Shown here: piece after piece, positions 49,573 through 58,724 of the stretch
Numbering within the stretch: the stretch's first letter is position 1
Layout of the letters: each line of letters begins with the position of its first letter
Assembly (NCBI RefSeq): GCF_002368195.1
Contig: NZ_AP018178.1
Coordinates: 4,193,421 to 4,257,420, forward strand
Length of the DNA stretch: 64,000 nucleotides
DNA from: Calothrix sp. NIES-2100
GTDB lineage: Bacteria; Cyanobacteriota; Cyanobacteriia; Cyanobacteriales; Nostocaceae
Direction of reading: 5' to 3'
The notes under the pieces: generated by a model
Database searches by the model: none
What the model was told of the DNA's origin: nothing
Seen by the model: only the letters and a program-made list of their open reading frames with translations
Translations under genes and position numbers: made by a program

Positions 49573-52500
49573 CTAATCTCGCCTACTTGTCACCTCACAC
49601 ACCTTCAACCTCTCCCGCACCTCTGGATGGGTGACAAAATAATCTTGCAGCCAGTCGCAACCCCGCGCCAGCAATTCATCCAACCCACCAACCCGCCACA
49701 CCTTGGCGGTACCGTCATCTGATGCAGTGACGATGCGCTGTCCATCCGGGCTAAAGCTGGCGCTTATCACCGCACCTTGATGCCCTGTGAGGTCAGCGAG
49801 CAACTTGCCTTTGCTGTCCCACACCTTGGCGGTTTTGTCAGCTGATGCAGTGACGATGCGCTGTCCATCCGGGCTAAAGCTGGCGCTTATCACCGTACCT
49901 TGATGCCCTGTGAGGTCAGCGAGCAACTTGCCATTGCTATCCCACACCTTGGCGGTTTTGTCATCTGATGCGGTGACGATGCGCTGTCCATCCGGGCTAA
50001 AGCTGGCGCTGCTCACCTCACCTTGATGCCCTGTGAGGTCAGCGAGCAACTTGCCATTGCTATCCCACACCTTGGCGGTACCGTCAAGAGATGCGGTGAC
50101 GATACGCTGTCCATCCGGGCTAAAGCTGGCGCTGGTCACCGAACCTTGATGCCCTTTGAGGTCAGCGAGCAACTTGCCTTTGCTGTCCCACACCTTGGCG
50201 GTTCTGTCCCGTGATGCAGTGACGATGCGCTGTCCATCCGGGCTAAAGCTGGCGCTGCTCACCTCACCTTGATGCCCTTTGAGGTCAACGAGCAACTTGC
50301 CTTTGCTGTCCCACACCTTGGCGGTACCGTCAAGAGATGCGGTGACGATACGCTGTCCATCCGGGCTAAAGCTGGCGCTTCTCACCTCATTTTGATGCCC
50401 TGTGAGGTCAGCGAGCAACTTGCCTTTGCTGTCCCACACCTTGGCGGTTTTGTCAGATGATGCAGTGAGGATGCGCTGTCCATCCGGGCTAAAGCTGGCG
50501 CTTAACACCCAATTTTTATGCCCTGTTAGGTCAGTAAGCAAGTTGCCTTTGCTGTCCCACACCTTGGCGGTACCGTACAATGATGCAGTGACGATACGCT
50601 GTCCATCCGGGCTAAAGCTGGCGCTGGTCACCGAACCTTGATGCCCTGTGAGGTCAGCGAGCAACTTGCCTTTGCTGCCCCACACCTTGGCGGTACCGTC
50701 AAGAGATGCGGTGACGATGCGCTGTCCATCCGGGCTAAAGCTGGCGCTGGTCACCGAACCTTGATGCCCTTTGAGGTCAGCGAGCAACTTGCCTTTGCTG
50801 TCCCACACCTTGGCGGTACCGTCAAGAGATGCGGTGACGATGCGCTGTCCATCCGGGCTAAAGCTGGCGCTGCTCACCTCATTTTGATGCCCTGTTAGGT
50901 CAGCGAGCAACTTGCCTTTGCTGTCCCACACCTTGGCGGTACCGTCAGCTGATGCAGTGACGATGCGCTGTCCATCCGGGCTAAAGCTGGCGCTGTTCAC
51001 CCAAATTTGATGCCCTGTTATGTCAGCGAGCAACTTGCCTTTGCTGTCCCACACCTTGGCGGTTCTGTCCCGTGATGCAGTGACGATGCGCTGTCCATCC
51101 GGGCTAAAACTGGCGCTGAACACCTCACCTTGATGCCCTGTGAGGTCAGCGAGCAACTTGCCTTTGCTGTCCCACACCTTGGCGGTTTTGTCAGCTGATG
51201 CAGTGACGATGCGCTGTCCATCCGGGCTAAAGCTGGCGCGGTACACCTCACCTTGATGCCCTTTGAGGTCAGCGAGCAACTTGCCATTGCTGTCCCACAC
51301 CTTGGCGGTTTTGTCATCTGATGCAGTGACGATGCGCTGTCCATCCGGGCTAAAGCTGGCGCTGTTCACCGAACCTTGATGCCCTTTAAGTTGCACCCGT
51401 TCGCGGATATTATCAACAATTGTTTGCAAAGCCAAAATCGGGCTACTAGCGGGGTATAGGTCTAAAGGTCGTCCATCTTTCACCAGTTCTTGTAACCTTT
51501 GTCCCCCATCCATAGCCGCAACTAAAGCATCTAGTTCTTGATTTTGTTTCTCAAACTGGTTTAATGCTGAAACTCCTGTTTGTTCAAGCTTTATACCTTC
51601 CTGTGCTTCTTGTACTTGCTTAAGCTTAATTGCATTAGCTGCAAATATCCCAGTGATAAATGCTCCAACTATCGACACACCTAAAACAATTGCGCCAATG
51701 CGAATTTGTTGCTTGGCTTTTTTTTGCGCTTTCGTTAATGTCTCATTCGCTTGTGCTAATATCCGTCCCTCTTCTTCTTTGACTTCTAAAGCAATTTCAA
51801 TTTCTCTTTTATCTATTCTTTCGCTAGCAGATAAAAACTTATAATCTTCATCAATCAAACTTTTATCACTTGCCCAAGCTAAGGCATCCCGCAAAGCTTG
51901 CCCTTGCAATAAACGCGATTCATCTTGATAACCTGAATCTACCCAAGCTTTTAATGCTTCTCCATAGGGACGTAAATCAGCCAGTGCTTTTTCCAGCCAA
52001 TTCAGGTTAAACACAGCAGCATATATCCGGTTATAAACTCCCAGCTTGCCCTTGCGCCTGACTACCAATCCCGAAAGCCGCAATTGAGTTTGTTCTAAAC
52101 TATTATCATCTGCAATTTCTTCCTGTTGCAAAATTTGCTGATATAACCCTAATAATCTACCTGTACGCTGTCCACCACTGCGTAAAATTCTATCGCGAAT
52201 TGTCTTTAAATGCTCTGGTTCATCCTGAGATTCCCAATTAGAAATTACCTGAGTTTGCACCAACTCCTCTACCCACGCCGCCACCCTATCTTCTGGAATA
52301 GGATAATCATGATTCAGAATTAATTTACAAATTCTTTGGGTAAGAAATGGTTGTCCCCCCGTCCACTCTAAGACTGCTTCTATTAGCAACATGGGATTTT
52401 TAGTTTTCGTCGCCAAACCCGCAGCTAATGGTTGAGCTTCTTGTAACTTAAAACCAGTCAGTTCAATTGCCCTACCAATATTAAAAGGTGTCCGTCGCCT

Positions 52501-53091
52501 ATCTTGAATTAAATCTGAGGGAGTCGCCACTCCAAATAAAGCAAAACTCAACCTTTGATATTCTGGCTGAGTTGCGCGACTGTTATAAAACTTTCTAATT
52601 ACCGCAAAAAAATCATCAATATTAAATTCCAGACTCAATACGCTGTCAATTTCATCAACAAAAATCACAATTTTCTGTGAAATTGAATTAAGCAGAACTC
52701 TTTCAACAAACTCGCTAAATCGGTTAACAGGAGACAATGAACTGTGACTAGCCCACCAATCATTTAAATCAAAGCTTTCGTAAAGATTAAGACTGTTAAT
52801 AATGCCATTAATCACCCCTGCATACCATTGTTCACAAGTAATATCAGAACTGCCAATTGCTGTAATATCAATATCCGCACAAGCAATACCCTCTGCTTGC
52901 AATCGTTGCATCGTTTGTACCCGCAAACTCGACTTACCCATTTGCCGCGAGTTCAACACATAACAAAACTCTCCCGCTTTTAATGCTTGGTAAAGTTCAA
53001 TATCTGCTTCCCGTTGCACATAAGTCGGGGCATTAACTGGCAAACTGCCCCCTACTTGATATTCGTAAGATGGGCGGGGTATGGCATTCAT
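49573..53091 (-). CDS. AAA-like NTPase with membrane segment and 14 near-identical WD40 repeats
   Basis: The 1172-residue protein has an AAA-like domain at about 1-370 (VLNSRQMGKSSLR Walker A at 46-57, IVIFVDEIDSV Walker B at 141-151, then TGFKLQEAQPLAAGL and GGQPFLTQRICKLIL). A charged coiled coil (about 425-465) leads to one membrane helix (IGAIVLGVSIVGAFITGIFA, about 465-484). Fourteen WD40 repeats of exactly 41 residues fill 570 to about 1132 (DNA 49696-51384), and a short tail follows. The repeats are almost identical except at the residues after GHQ and around TASxDxT, the propeller top face. Fourteen units make two seven-bladed propellers. The likely role is a signalling or conflict-type receptor; the ligand is unknown. 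Confidence 0.9.
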   Translation of the reverse strand: MNAIPRPSYEYQVGGSLPVNAPTYVQREADIELYQALKAGEFCYVLNSRQMGKSSLRVQTMQRLQAEGIACADIDITAIGSSDITCEQWYAGVINGIINSLNLYESFDLNDWWASHSSLSPVNRFSEFVERVLLNSISQKIVIFVDEIDSVLSLEFNIDDFFAVIRKFYNSRATQPEYQRLSFALFGVATPSDLIQDRRRTPFNIGRAIELTGFKLQEAQPLAAGLATKTKNPMLLIEAVLEWTGGQPFLTQRICKLILNHDYPIPEDRVAAWVEELVQTQVISNWESQDEPEHLKTIRDRILRSGGQRTGRLLGLYQQILQQEEIADDNSLEQTQLRLSGLVVRRKGKLGVYNRIYAAVFNLNWLEKALADLRPYGEALKAWVDSGYQDESRLLQGQALRDALAWASDKSLIDEDYKFLSASERIDKREIEIALEVKEEEGRILAQANETLTKAQKKAKQQIRIGAIVLGVSIVGAFITGIFAANAIKLKQVQEAQEGIKLEQTGVSALNQFEKQNQELDALVAAMDGGQRLQELVKDGRPLDLYPASSPILALQTIVDNIRERVQLKGHQGSVNSASFSPDGQRIVTASDDKTAKVWDSNGKLLADLKGHQGEVYRASFSPDGQRIVTASADKTAKVWDSKGKLLADLTGHQGEVFSASFSPDGQRIVTASRDRTAKVWDSKGKLLADITGHQIWVNSASFSPDGQRIVTASADGTAKVWDSKGKLLADLTGHQNEVSSASFSPDGQRIVTASLDGTAKVWDSKGKLLADLKGHQGSVTSASFSPDGQRIVTASLDGTAKVWGSKGKLLADLTGHQGSVTSASFSPDGQRIVTASLYGTAKVWDSKGNLLTDLTGHKNWVLSASFSPDGQRILTASSDKTAKVWDSKGKLLADLTGHQNEVRSASFSPDGQRIVTASLDGTAKVWDSKGKLLVDLKGHQGEVSSASFSPDGQRIVTASRDRTAKVWDSKGKLLADLKGHQGSVTSASFSPDGQRIVTASLDGTAKVWDSNGKLLADLTGHQGEVSSASFSPDGQRIVTASDDKTAKVWDSNGKLLADLTGHQGTVISASFSPDGQRIVTASADKTAKVWDSKGKLLADLTGHQGAVISASFSPDGQRIVTASDDGTAKVWRVGGLDELLARGCDWLQDYFVTHPEVRERLKVCEVTSRRD

Positions 53092-53199
53092 TAGTTATAT
53101 CTCAAATTTTGTTTATTTAATAACTACTCGTGCTGATAAGGCTTTTCCCGACGCTAGCTGAGAAATTCTGACCAAATTTGTGGTTATGCGCTCAGAAAT

Positions 53200-53273
53200 G
53201 TAGGTTGGGTTGAACGGAGTGAAACCCAACAAAGAAACGCAAATGTTGGGTTTCGTTCCTCAACCCAACCTAC
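53200..53273. repeat. Palindromic element with GTAGGTTGGGTTG ends
   Basis: The perfect 13-bp inverted repeat GTAGGTTGGGTTG...CAACCCAACCTAC encloses GAAACCCAAC/GTTGGGTTTC, a second nested stem. Confidence 0.85.
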
Positions 53274-53284
53274 TTGTAAGCGGG

Positions 53285-53452
53285 TGCATCCCAGTTTTTA
53301 TTTCTCAACAAGAGAATAAATGTCATTGCGAGGAGGAACGACGAAGCAATCTCATGGACTCGCTCTGAACTGGAAGATTTTGCGATTGCTTCGTTCCTCT
53401 CTTCGAGACGTTTCGCGAACGCAATGACATGTAAAAAAGTGGGATGCTCCCC
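53285..53452. repeat. Nested palindrome containing a TGTCATTGCGAGGAGGAAC element
   Basis: Outer arms TGCATCCCAGTTTTTA and TAAAAAAGTGGGATGC enclose inner arms TGTCATTGCG...CGCAATGACA (53321-53430), with AGGAACGACGAAGCAATC and its partner GATTGCTTCGTTCCT between. The inner element type is widespread in bacteria. Confidence 0.8.
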
Positions 53453-53481
53453 TTGTAAGCTTTTTAGACATCCTCATAAAT

Positions 53482-55527
53482 TCACCCCAAATGCTCATCA
53501 AAATACTGACGATACAACTCACATGAAGAAATCACATTATTCACCTGAAATTTCACCAATCCCATACTGCGTAATTTAAATGCCAACCCAGAATCTATGC
53601 GTACTGAACTAGTAGCGGTAACTACTTGTTTCATAGCACTAGCTAAGTTAATATCCTCCTGTAAATTCGACAAATGTCTACGTAAATGGTCGCTGTAAAA
53701 ACCTTCTTCTGTAGGAGCAATTTGTAATAATTGTGACAAATTCATCCTGCCACGAGCTATTTCATAAATAGCTTTTCTCACCAAATAAGGATGTCCTCCT
53801 AACATATCCATGAATTGCTGAATTTCTCCTTCATTCCAATGCAAATTATGGCGTTGCAGCAAATCCTCTATCTGTAATTTATTAAACTCTGGTAATTCAA
53901 TGGGCAATCCCACATTAAAGGGCGATTGATTAATATTTAAAGGAATATAAACTTCTTTAGAATGAACAATTGCCAAACGCAATTTTTTCCAAATTTCTTT
54001 ATTCTTAGAGGTTTCATGCCAAGCTCGTAACAAAGCAAAAAATTCTGAGGCTACTTGCGGATATTGAAAAACTTGATCGACTTCATCTAAACCTAAAACA
54101 ATCGGGTGAGGAATTTCTGAAAGTAAATATCTTTGAAAGTAGTTTGTACACTTGTCTTTACTACCCAAAACACCTTGCCAATATTCTGTTAATTTATCTT
54201 GGAGATTCAATTCTTGAGCAATACTGACACAAAACCATTGCAAGAATTTATCTAAGTTAGTAAAAAATTCTGCATCTGCTGATTGAAAGTTTAAATAAGC
54301 AGCAGAATAACCTTGTTTTGTTCCACAATCGAGAATGCGCGTTAACAGTGAAGTCTTACCCATTTGCCGAGGAGCTTTAATCCGAATCAGCGCCCCTGGT
54401 CGTAAAATTTCTTCATAACAGTCATTCTCAATCGGTGGACGTTCTATATAAAAAGCTGATTCTAAGCTAACCTGTCCTTCTGGTTGTTCAAAATTTATCT
54501 GTTTAGAGGCAGAATTAAAAGCAGGCTGAGTAATCGGAATAGTTGATGCAAAGGAATTATCCGGTGTACTTTCACTAAATAACTCTTGGAAGAATTGCCT
54601 AATTTTTTGGAAAATAGAAGCCTCACCACCAGACTGAGAAGAAATTAGCCTAGCTGTTGGTGGCGCTGGCACCAATGTTTGAGCCTGAGATATATTAAAC
54701 TGTTGCTGTAAAGCCTGCAAAGCAGCATTAGCATCTTGGTAACGCTGGCGATAGTCATAGCGCACCATTTTATCTAAAAATTCTGCAACGCCAAGGCTGA
54801 TATTAACTGTGCCTTGGAACAAAGCACAACATATCTCACCATTAGCATTTCGTGGTAGCTGGAGAGGTTGTAACCCAGTCAAAGCCTGAAAAGCAATAAT
54901 CCCCACTGCATAGATATCGCTACTAAACTGGGGATAAAGCGCCTGTTGTTCGCTTGGCATATAGCCAGGAGTACCAATTGCTACTGTCAGGCTACTTTGA
55001 CCTTGAGGATTAACTTGCAAAGCACCAATTTCTTTAACTGCGCCAAAGTCAATCAGGACAATTTTCCCATCTTTGCGCCGCATCAAATTCAGTGGCTTGA
55101 TATCTCGGTGGATAATACCTTGTTGATGAACAAAAGCTAAAACTTCTAAGATTTCCTTCGTAAGTCTTAATACGTCAGCTTCGCTTTGACGGTAACCAGG
55201 GATAATTTCTGTGCCCAAATTATTGCCATCAACATATTCTTGAACTAAATAAAATTCTCTGTTTTCTAGAAAATGGGCAAATAATTGGGGAATTTGCGGA
55301 TGTGTGTTACCAAGTTTGTATAAAATTTTTGCTTCTTTGTCAAACTTGTCTTGAGCAATCTCTAAAATCGCAGGATTTGCATTTTTAGGTTTGAGATACT
55401 TGACTACGCATGTAGGGTAACCGGGTAAATCCAAATCATAAGCCAGGTAAGTCTCACCAAATCCACCAATTCCCAACAATTTAAAAACTTGATATCGATT
55501 TCGCAGCGTTACCCCAATTAAACTCAT
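53482..55527 (-). CDS. Serine/threonine protein kinase fused to an AAA-like NTPase
   Basis: The 681-residue protein begins with a Hanks-type kinase domain (about 10-275). Glycine loop LLGIGGFGETYLA (18-30), catalytic Lys43 in CVVKYLKP, Glu65, HRDIKPLNLM (140-149, Asp142) and IDFGAVKE (159-166) are all intact. A linker is followed by an AAA-like domain: IKAPRQMGKTSLLTRIL (Walker A) and PIVLGLDEVDQVFQY (Walker B), then ELPEFNKLQIEDLLQRHNL and GGHPYLVRKAIYEI. The AAA part is of the same class as the neighbouring protein at 49573-53091. It is probably cytoplasmic, as no membrane helix is seen. The pair may form one signalling module, although 390 bases of palindromes separate the genes. Confidence 0.92.
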   Translation of the reverse strand: MSLIGVTLRNRYQVFKLLGIGGFGETYLAYDLDLPGYPTCVVKYLKPKNANPAILEIAQDKFDKEAKILYKLGNTHPQIPQLFAHFLENREFYLVQEYVDGNNLGTEIIPGYRQSEADVLRLTKEILEVLAFVHQQGIIHRDIKPLNLMRRKDGKIVLIDFGAVKEIGALQVNPQGQSSLTVAIGTPGYMPSEQQALYPQFSSDIYAVGIIAFQALTGLQPLQLPRNANGEICCALFQGTVNISLGVAEFLDKMVRYDYRQRYQDANAALQALQQQFNISQAQTLVPAPPTARLISSQSGGEASIFQKIRQFFQELFSESTPDNSFASTIPITQPAFNSASKQINFEQPEGQVSLESAFYIERPPIENDCYEEILRPGALIRIKAPRQMGKTSLLTRILDCGTKQGYSAAYLNFQSADAEFFTNLDKFLQWFCVSIAQELNLQDKLTEYWQGVLGSKDKCTNYFQRYLLSEIPHPIVLGLDEVDQVFQYPQVASEFFALLRAWHETSKNKEIWKKLRLAIVHSKEVYIPLNINQSPFNVGLPIELPEFNKLQIEDLLQRHNLHWNEGEIQQFMDMLGGHPYLVRKAIYEIARGRMNLSQLLQIAPTEEGFYSDHLRRHLSNLQEDINLASAMKQVVTATSSVRIDSGLAFKLRSMGLVKFQVNNVISSCELYRQYFDEHLG

Positions 55528-56137
55528 TTTGCGTCCTCTATCTTTTAAGCTGATAATTTGTCAAATAATGGACACGAAAAAATTAACTAGTATATTTTTT
55601 TACCATTTTTTTTATATAATTTAGGAATTTAGCTGTACAGATAAAAACTATTTAATATCTACTGTTGGAGCAAAAAACGCTATTTTAGGGATTATTATCA
55701 GTAATTTACTGCGAGTTGACGGTCAAAATCAACCCTAGCTAATTTTTTTTGGGATTTTGTAACAATCAGATATTGTCTATCAAGCTTGACCAACAAGTTG
55801 ATTTATCAGTAAGTCAGCGAGAAAAATCTAATGTATGTGAAGAAATATAAATTATTTGTAGAGTATTTTACTGCTGAAGTTACGGCATCTTGAATCATTA
55901 ATGGTGCGTCGGTGCGGCGCTTGGCGACAACACACCCTACATTTAAGTTTTTCAACATCGCCCTACAATTGAGTTGCATCGACCTGTAATGCGATCGCAA
56001 CTTCACAAACAAATAGTCGCCCCGCCACTGATAAAATTAAACTACATCTATATTTGAGAACCATAGTTTTAATAGCTCCCTGCTCTTTGTAGCGGGCAAG
56101 ATGCCCGCACTACTCCAGGTTTCAAAATGGACGAGAT
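55528..56137. other. Spacer without recognisable gene
   Basis: About 600 bases of AT-rich sequence. Only isolated HIP1 sites, a GCGTCGGTGCGGCGC inverted stretch near 55907 and decayed repeat fragments (AACTTCACAAACAAATAG, also near 49485) are visible. Confidence 0.6.
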
Positions 56138-57058
56138 TTACTTACTACCAACCCGCGTCATTTCAAATAATTGCTGGGCATTCTTACCCAAAAAAGCATC
56201 AAACAGTATATGTTTTCCCGGTTCTATTTCTACAGGATAACGCTGGGCAATTTCATAATAAGCGTAAGTCCAAGGAATCTGAATTTCCTCACCGCTGTTA
56301 TCATCTAAAACTGTTACCATTTCTTTTACTGCTTGAGTTGCAGTTTGACGCAAACCCCAAGCAATATTACCTTCTATCTCCGCTTTCATCGGGACACCCA
56401 GGTTAACTAAACCGCTAACTGTAGCCTCAATATCTGGGTATTTTGCTGCGTTCTGGCGGTTGACGTAGCCTGTGAAATGGTTAACAGCATAACCATGCAA
56501 CAATACCCAAGCACCATACTGAGTTACTTGGTTAACTTCTTCCACAACTGAACGTTGGGGAGGTAGCCAAGGACGAGTAAAGATTTTGTGGAGTTGTTGG
56601 GCAATACTTTCTACGTTCCCATCTTCTGGTAAAGCATCAGTTACAGAAAAGATGAGTTCATCCTGAAGTGAAGATACTGTTTTTTGGATGAGTTGGGCAA
56701 TTCTATCAGGCAATTCATCAACAATTAACTCACTGATAAACAGCTTAGGCAAATCAAATTTTGCTTCCTGCGGGTGAGTATAATGACGGGCATATAAATG
56801 AGTTTCGGGAAAAATATATTCCCCCCCTGCTACGTAACCCAAAGCTGTGGCTAGTTGTTCAAGGTAGTCCATTCCCAAGCTAACCTGACCTTTTGGGCTA
56901 TCCAGCGACAGACGCAAAGACCGCAAAGCAATGTGATCATTAGCAACAATCCCACCAGCCGCTGTAATCATTTGCTGATAGGTGCGAGCATAATTTACTC
57001 TGGCACTATATTCTTGCCACAGTAATGAGTAAAGATGAATAGCAAGTTCGGGTTTCAT
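56138..57058 (-). CDS. hglS: 2-oxoadipate dioxygenase/decarboxylase (HglS, DUF1338 family)
   Basis: HglS-type enzymes convert 2-oxoadipate to D-2-hydroxyglutarate with Fe(II) and O2 in lysine catabolism. The 306-residue protein shows the family His-His-Glu metal triad in context: His42 in VANDHIALRSLRL, His194 in GYAVNHFTGYVNR and Glu269 in YAYYEIAQRYP. Other family parts are GYVAGGEYIFPETHLYARHYTHP and FDLPKLFISELIVDELP, with the conserved Arg45 near the first His. Length is at the short end of the family. It lies 131 bases downstream of an aminotransferase that could supply the 2-oxo acid from 2-aminoadipate. Confidence 0.82.
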   Translation of the reverse strand: MKPELAIHLYSLLWQEYSARVNYARTYQQMITAAGGIVANDHIALRSLRLSLDSPKGQVSLGMDYLEQLATALGYVAGGEYIFPETHLYARHYTHPQEAKFDLPKLFISELIVDELPDRIAQLIQKTVSSLQDELIFSVTDALPEDGNVESIAQQLHKIFTRPWLPPQRSVVEEVNQVTQYGAWVLLHGYAVNHFTGYVNRQNAAKYPDIEATVSGLVNLGVPMKAEIEGNIAWGLRQTATQAVKEMVTVLDDNSGEEIQIPWTYAYYEIAQRYPVEIEPGKHILFDAFLGKNAQQLFEMTRVGSK

Positions 57059-57062
57059 AATT

Positions 57063-57100
57063 ATTTGTCAATAGTCATTTGTCATTTGTCATTTGTCATT
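57063..57100. repeat. Heptanucleotide STRR (GTCATTT) with CCTTGTCCCC repeats
   Basis: GTCATTT heptamers are followed to about 57160 by CCTTGTCCCCCTTGTCC-type tandem units in the aminotransferase/hglS spacer. Confidence 0.85.
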
Positions 57101-57189
57101 GGGCATTTATCTTCCTTGTCCCCCTTGTCCTCCTTGTCCCCCTTGTCTCCTTTTCCTCATCCCCCTTGTGCCCTCTGCCTTCTGCCTTC

Positions 57190-58488
57190 CTAAGAACCTA
57201 AAATATCCGCGAGAATATCTAAGCCAATCTGAATTTGGTTGCTATCAATAATTAAAGGTGGACAAAAACGAATTGCGGCTTTACCACAACCAAGTAATAA
57301 CAAACCCCGTAAGAAGGCTTCTTGAATTATGCGATCGCGCATGTGACGATCAAGATTACCTTCTTCATCCAATAAATCTACCGCTACCATTAAACCTTTA
57401 CCTCGCGGTAAGGATAATCTGGGAAATCTCTGATGCAGTTGCGTTAAACCAGCTTGTAATAACTCTCCCATCTGAGAAGCGTTAGTTATCAAACCATCTT
57501 CTAACAGTCGCAGTGTGGCAATACCAGCAACGCAAGCTACTGGATTACCGCCAAATGTAGTTGCATGGGCACCAGGAGGCCAAGTCATTAATTCTGGGCG
57601 GGAGAGTATTGCACCTAAGGGTAAACCGCTGGCGATACCTTTGGCTGTGGTTATAATATCTGGCATTACGCCCCAATGCTCGATCGCAAATAGGCGACCG
57701 GTGCGTCCCATCCCGGATTGCACTTCATCTACTACCATCAGGATGCCATAGCGATCGCATATATCGCGAATTCGTGGCAAAAATCCTGACTCTGGGACGA
57801 TGTATCCCCCCTCACCTTGAATTGCTTCGACTACAATTGCTGCAATTTCCTCAGGTGGTAATATGGTCGGGAATAGCTGTTTTTCTAGATAATCCAAGCT
57901 TGCATGAGTGCCGTAGGGAATATGAGTCACTCCCGGAACAAAAGGCCCAAAATTGGCTCTTTGCACTGCTTTAGAACCAGTCAAAGACATTGCGCCATAG
58001 GTGCGTCCGTGGAATGCGCCCAAAAATGCGACGATGTGCGATCGCTTGGTGTAATATCGAGCCAGTTTAATTGCGCCTTCGTTAGACTCTGCCCCTGAGT
58101 TAGTAAAAAATACCTTTGCACCTTGGGGAAAAGGGGCGCGAACCGCTAATTTTTCCGCCAATTCTACCATCGGTTCATAATAAAAATCAGTCCCCGACAT
58201 ATGTAGCAACTGTGCTGACTGGGCTTGAATTGCAGCCACAACTTCTGGATGGGCGTGTCCGGTGTTGGTAACAGCAATACCTGCTGTCATATCCAAGAAA
58301 ACATTGCCATCAACGTCTTCCACCATACAACCTTCACCCCTAGCCACCACCAAGGGATAATCTCTAGTGTAGGAAGGAGAAGTTACAGCGCGATCGCGTT
58401 CTATAATTGCTTGGGCACGCGGCCCTGGTAAAGAAGTCACCAAGTTGGGTACACGCGGTAAACCCAAATTAACAGAGATACTTAACAT
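57190..58488 (-). CDS. Class III (acetylornithine/GABA-type) aminotransferase
   Basis: The 432-residue PLP enzyme shows MTAGIAVTNTGHAHPEVVAAI, KVFFTNSGAESNEGAIKLARYYT (phosphate cup), FLGAFHGRTYGAMSLTGSK, IVVEAIQGEGGYIVPESGF, LMVVDEVQSGMGRTGR (PLP Asp) and DIITTAKGIASGLPLGAI with the PLP Lys. ATTFGGNPVACVAG and a complete small domain follow. The N-terminal LVTSLPGPRAQAIIERDRAV fits the archaeal-type GabT/ornithine group more than ArgD. Paired with the HglS gene downstream it may act on lysine-derived amines or 2-aminoadipate. Specificity cannot be read from sequence. Confidence 0.9.
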   Translation of the reverse strand: MLSISVNLGLPRVPNLVTSLPGPRAQAIIERDRAVTSPSYTRDYPLVVARGEGCMVEDVDGNVFLDMTAGIAVTNTGHAHPEVVAAIQAQSAQLLHMSGTDFYYEPMVELAEKLAVRAPFPQGAKVFFTNSGAESNEGAIKLARYYTKRSHIVAFLGAFHGRTYGAMSLTGSKAVQRANFGPFVPGVTHIPYGTHASLDYLEKQLFPTILPPEEIAAIVVEAIQGEGGYIVPESGFLPRIRDICDRYGILMVVDEVQSGMGRTGRLFAIEHWGVMPDIITTAKGIASGLPLGAILSRPELMTWPPGAHATTFGGNPVACVAGIATLRLLEDGLITNASQMGELLQAGLTQLHQRFPRLSLPRGKGLMVAVDLLDEEGNLDRHMRDRIIQEAFLRGLLLLGCGKAAIRFCPPLIIDSNQIQIGLDILADILGS

Positions 58489-58724
58489 AGTTTTTTAGAT
58501 TTTTTTAAGATAATTTTTGATTTAAAGCTGAGGTTGCAACTATTGCAGTATCAATTGATTCTCTTTGTCAAAGATTTATACTTGGATTACTAAATACAAA
58601 GTACAAGGCCAAACATCGGCTTTTGAGTTAACAGTTGAGCTTGACATCAACAGCTATCCTGAAAAATCTTTATTGTCTGGTTACGTCGGACAATCTTATT
58701 ATAATTTCCATTAAATTTAGCATA

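Noticed and set aside
50023..51344. Several repeat ORFs antisense to or out of frame with the WD40 array
   Set aside because: They follow from the 123-bp repeat period in other frames and carry no recognisable domain.
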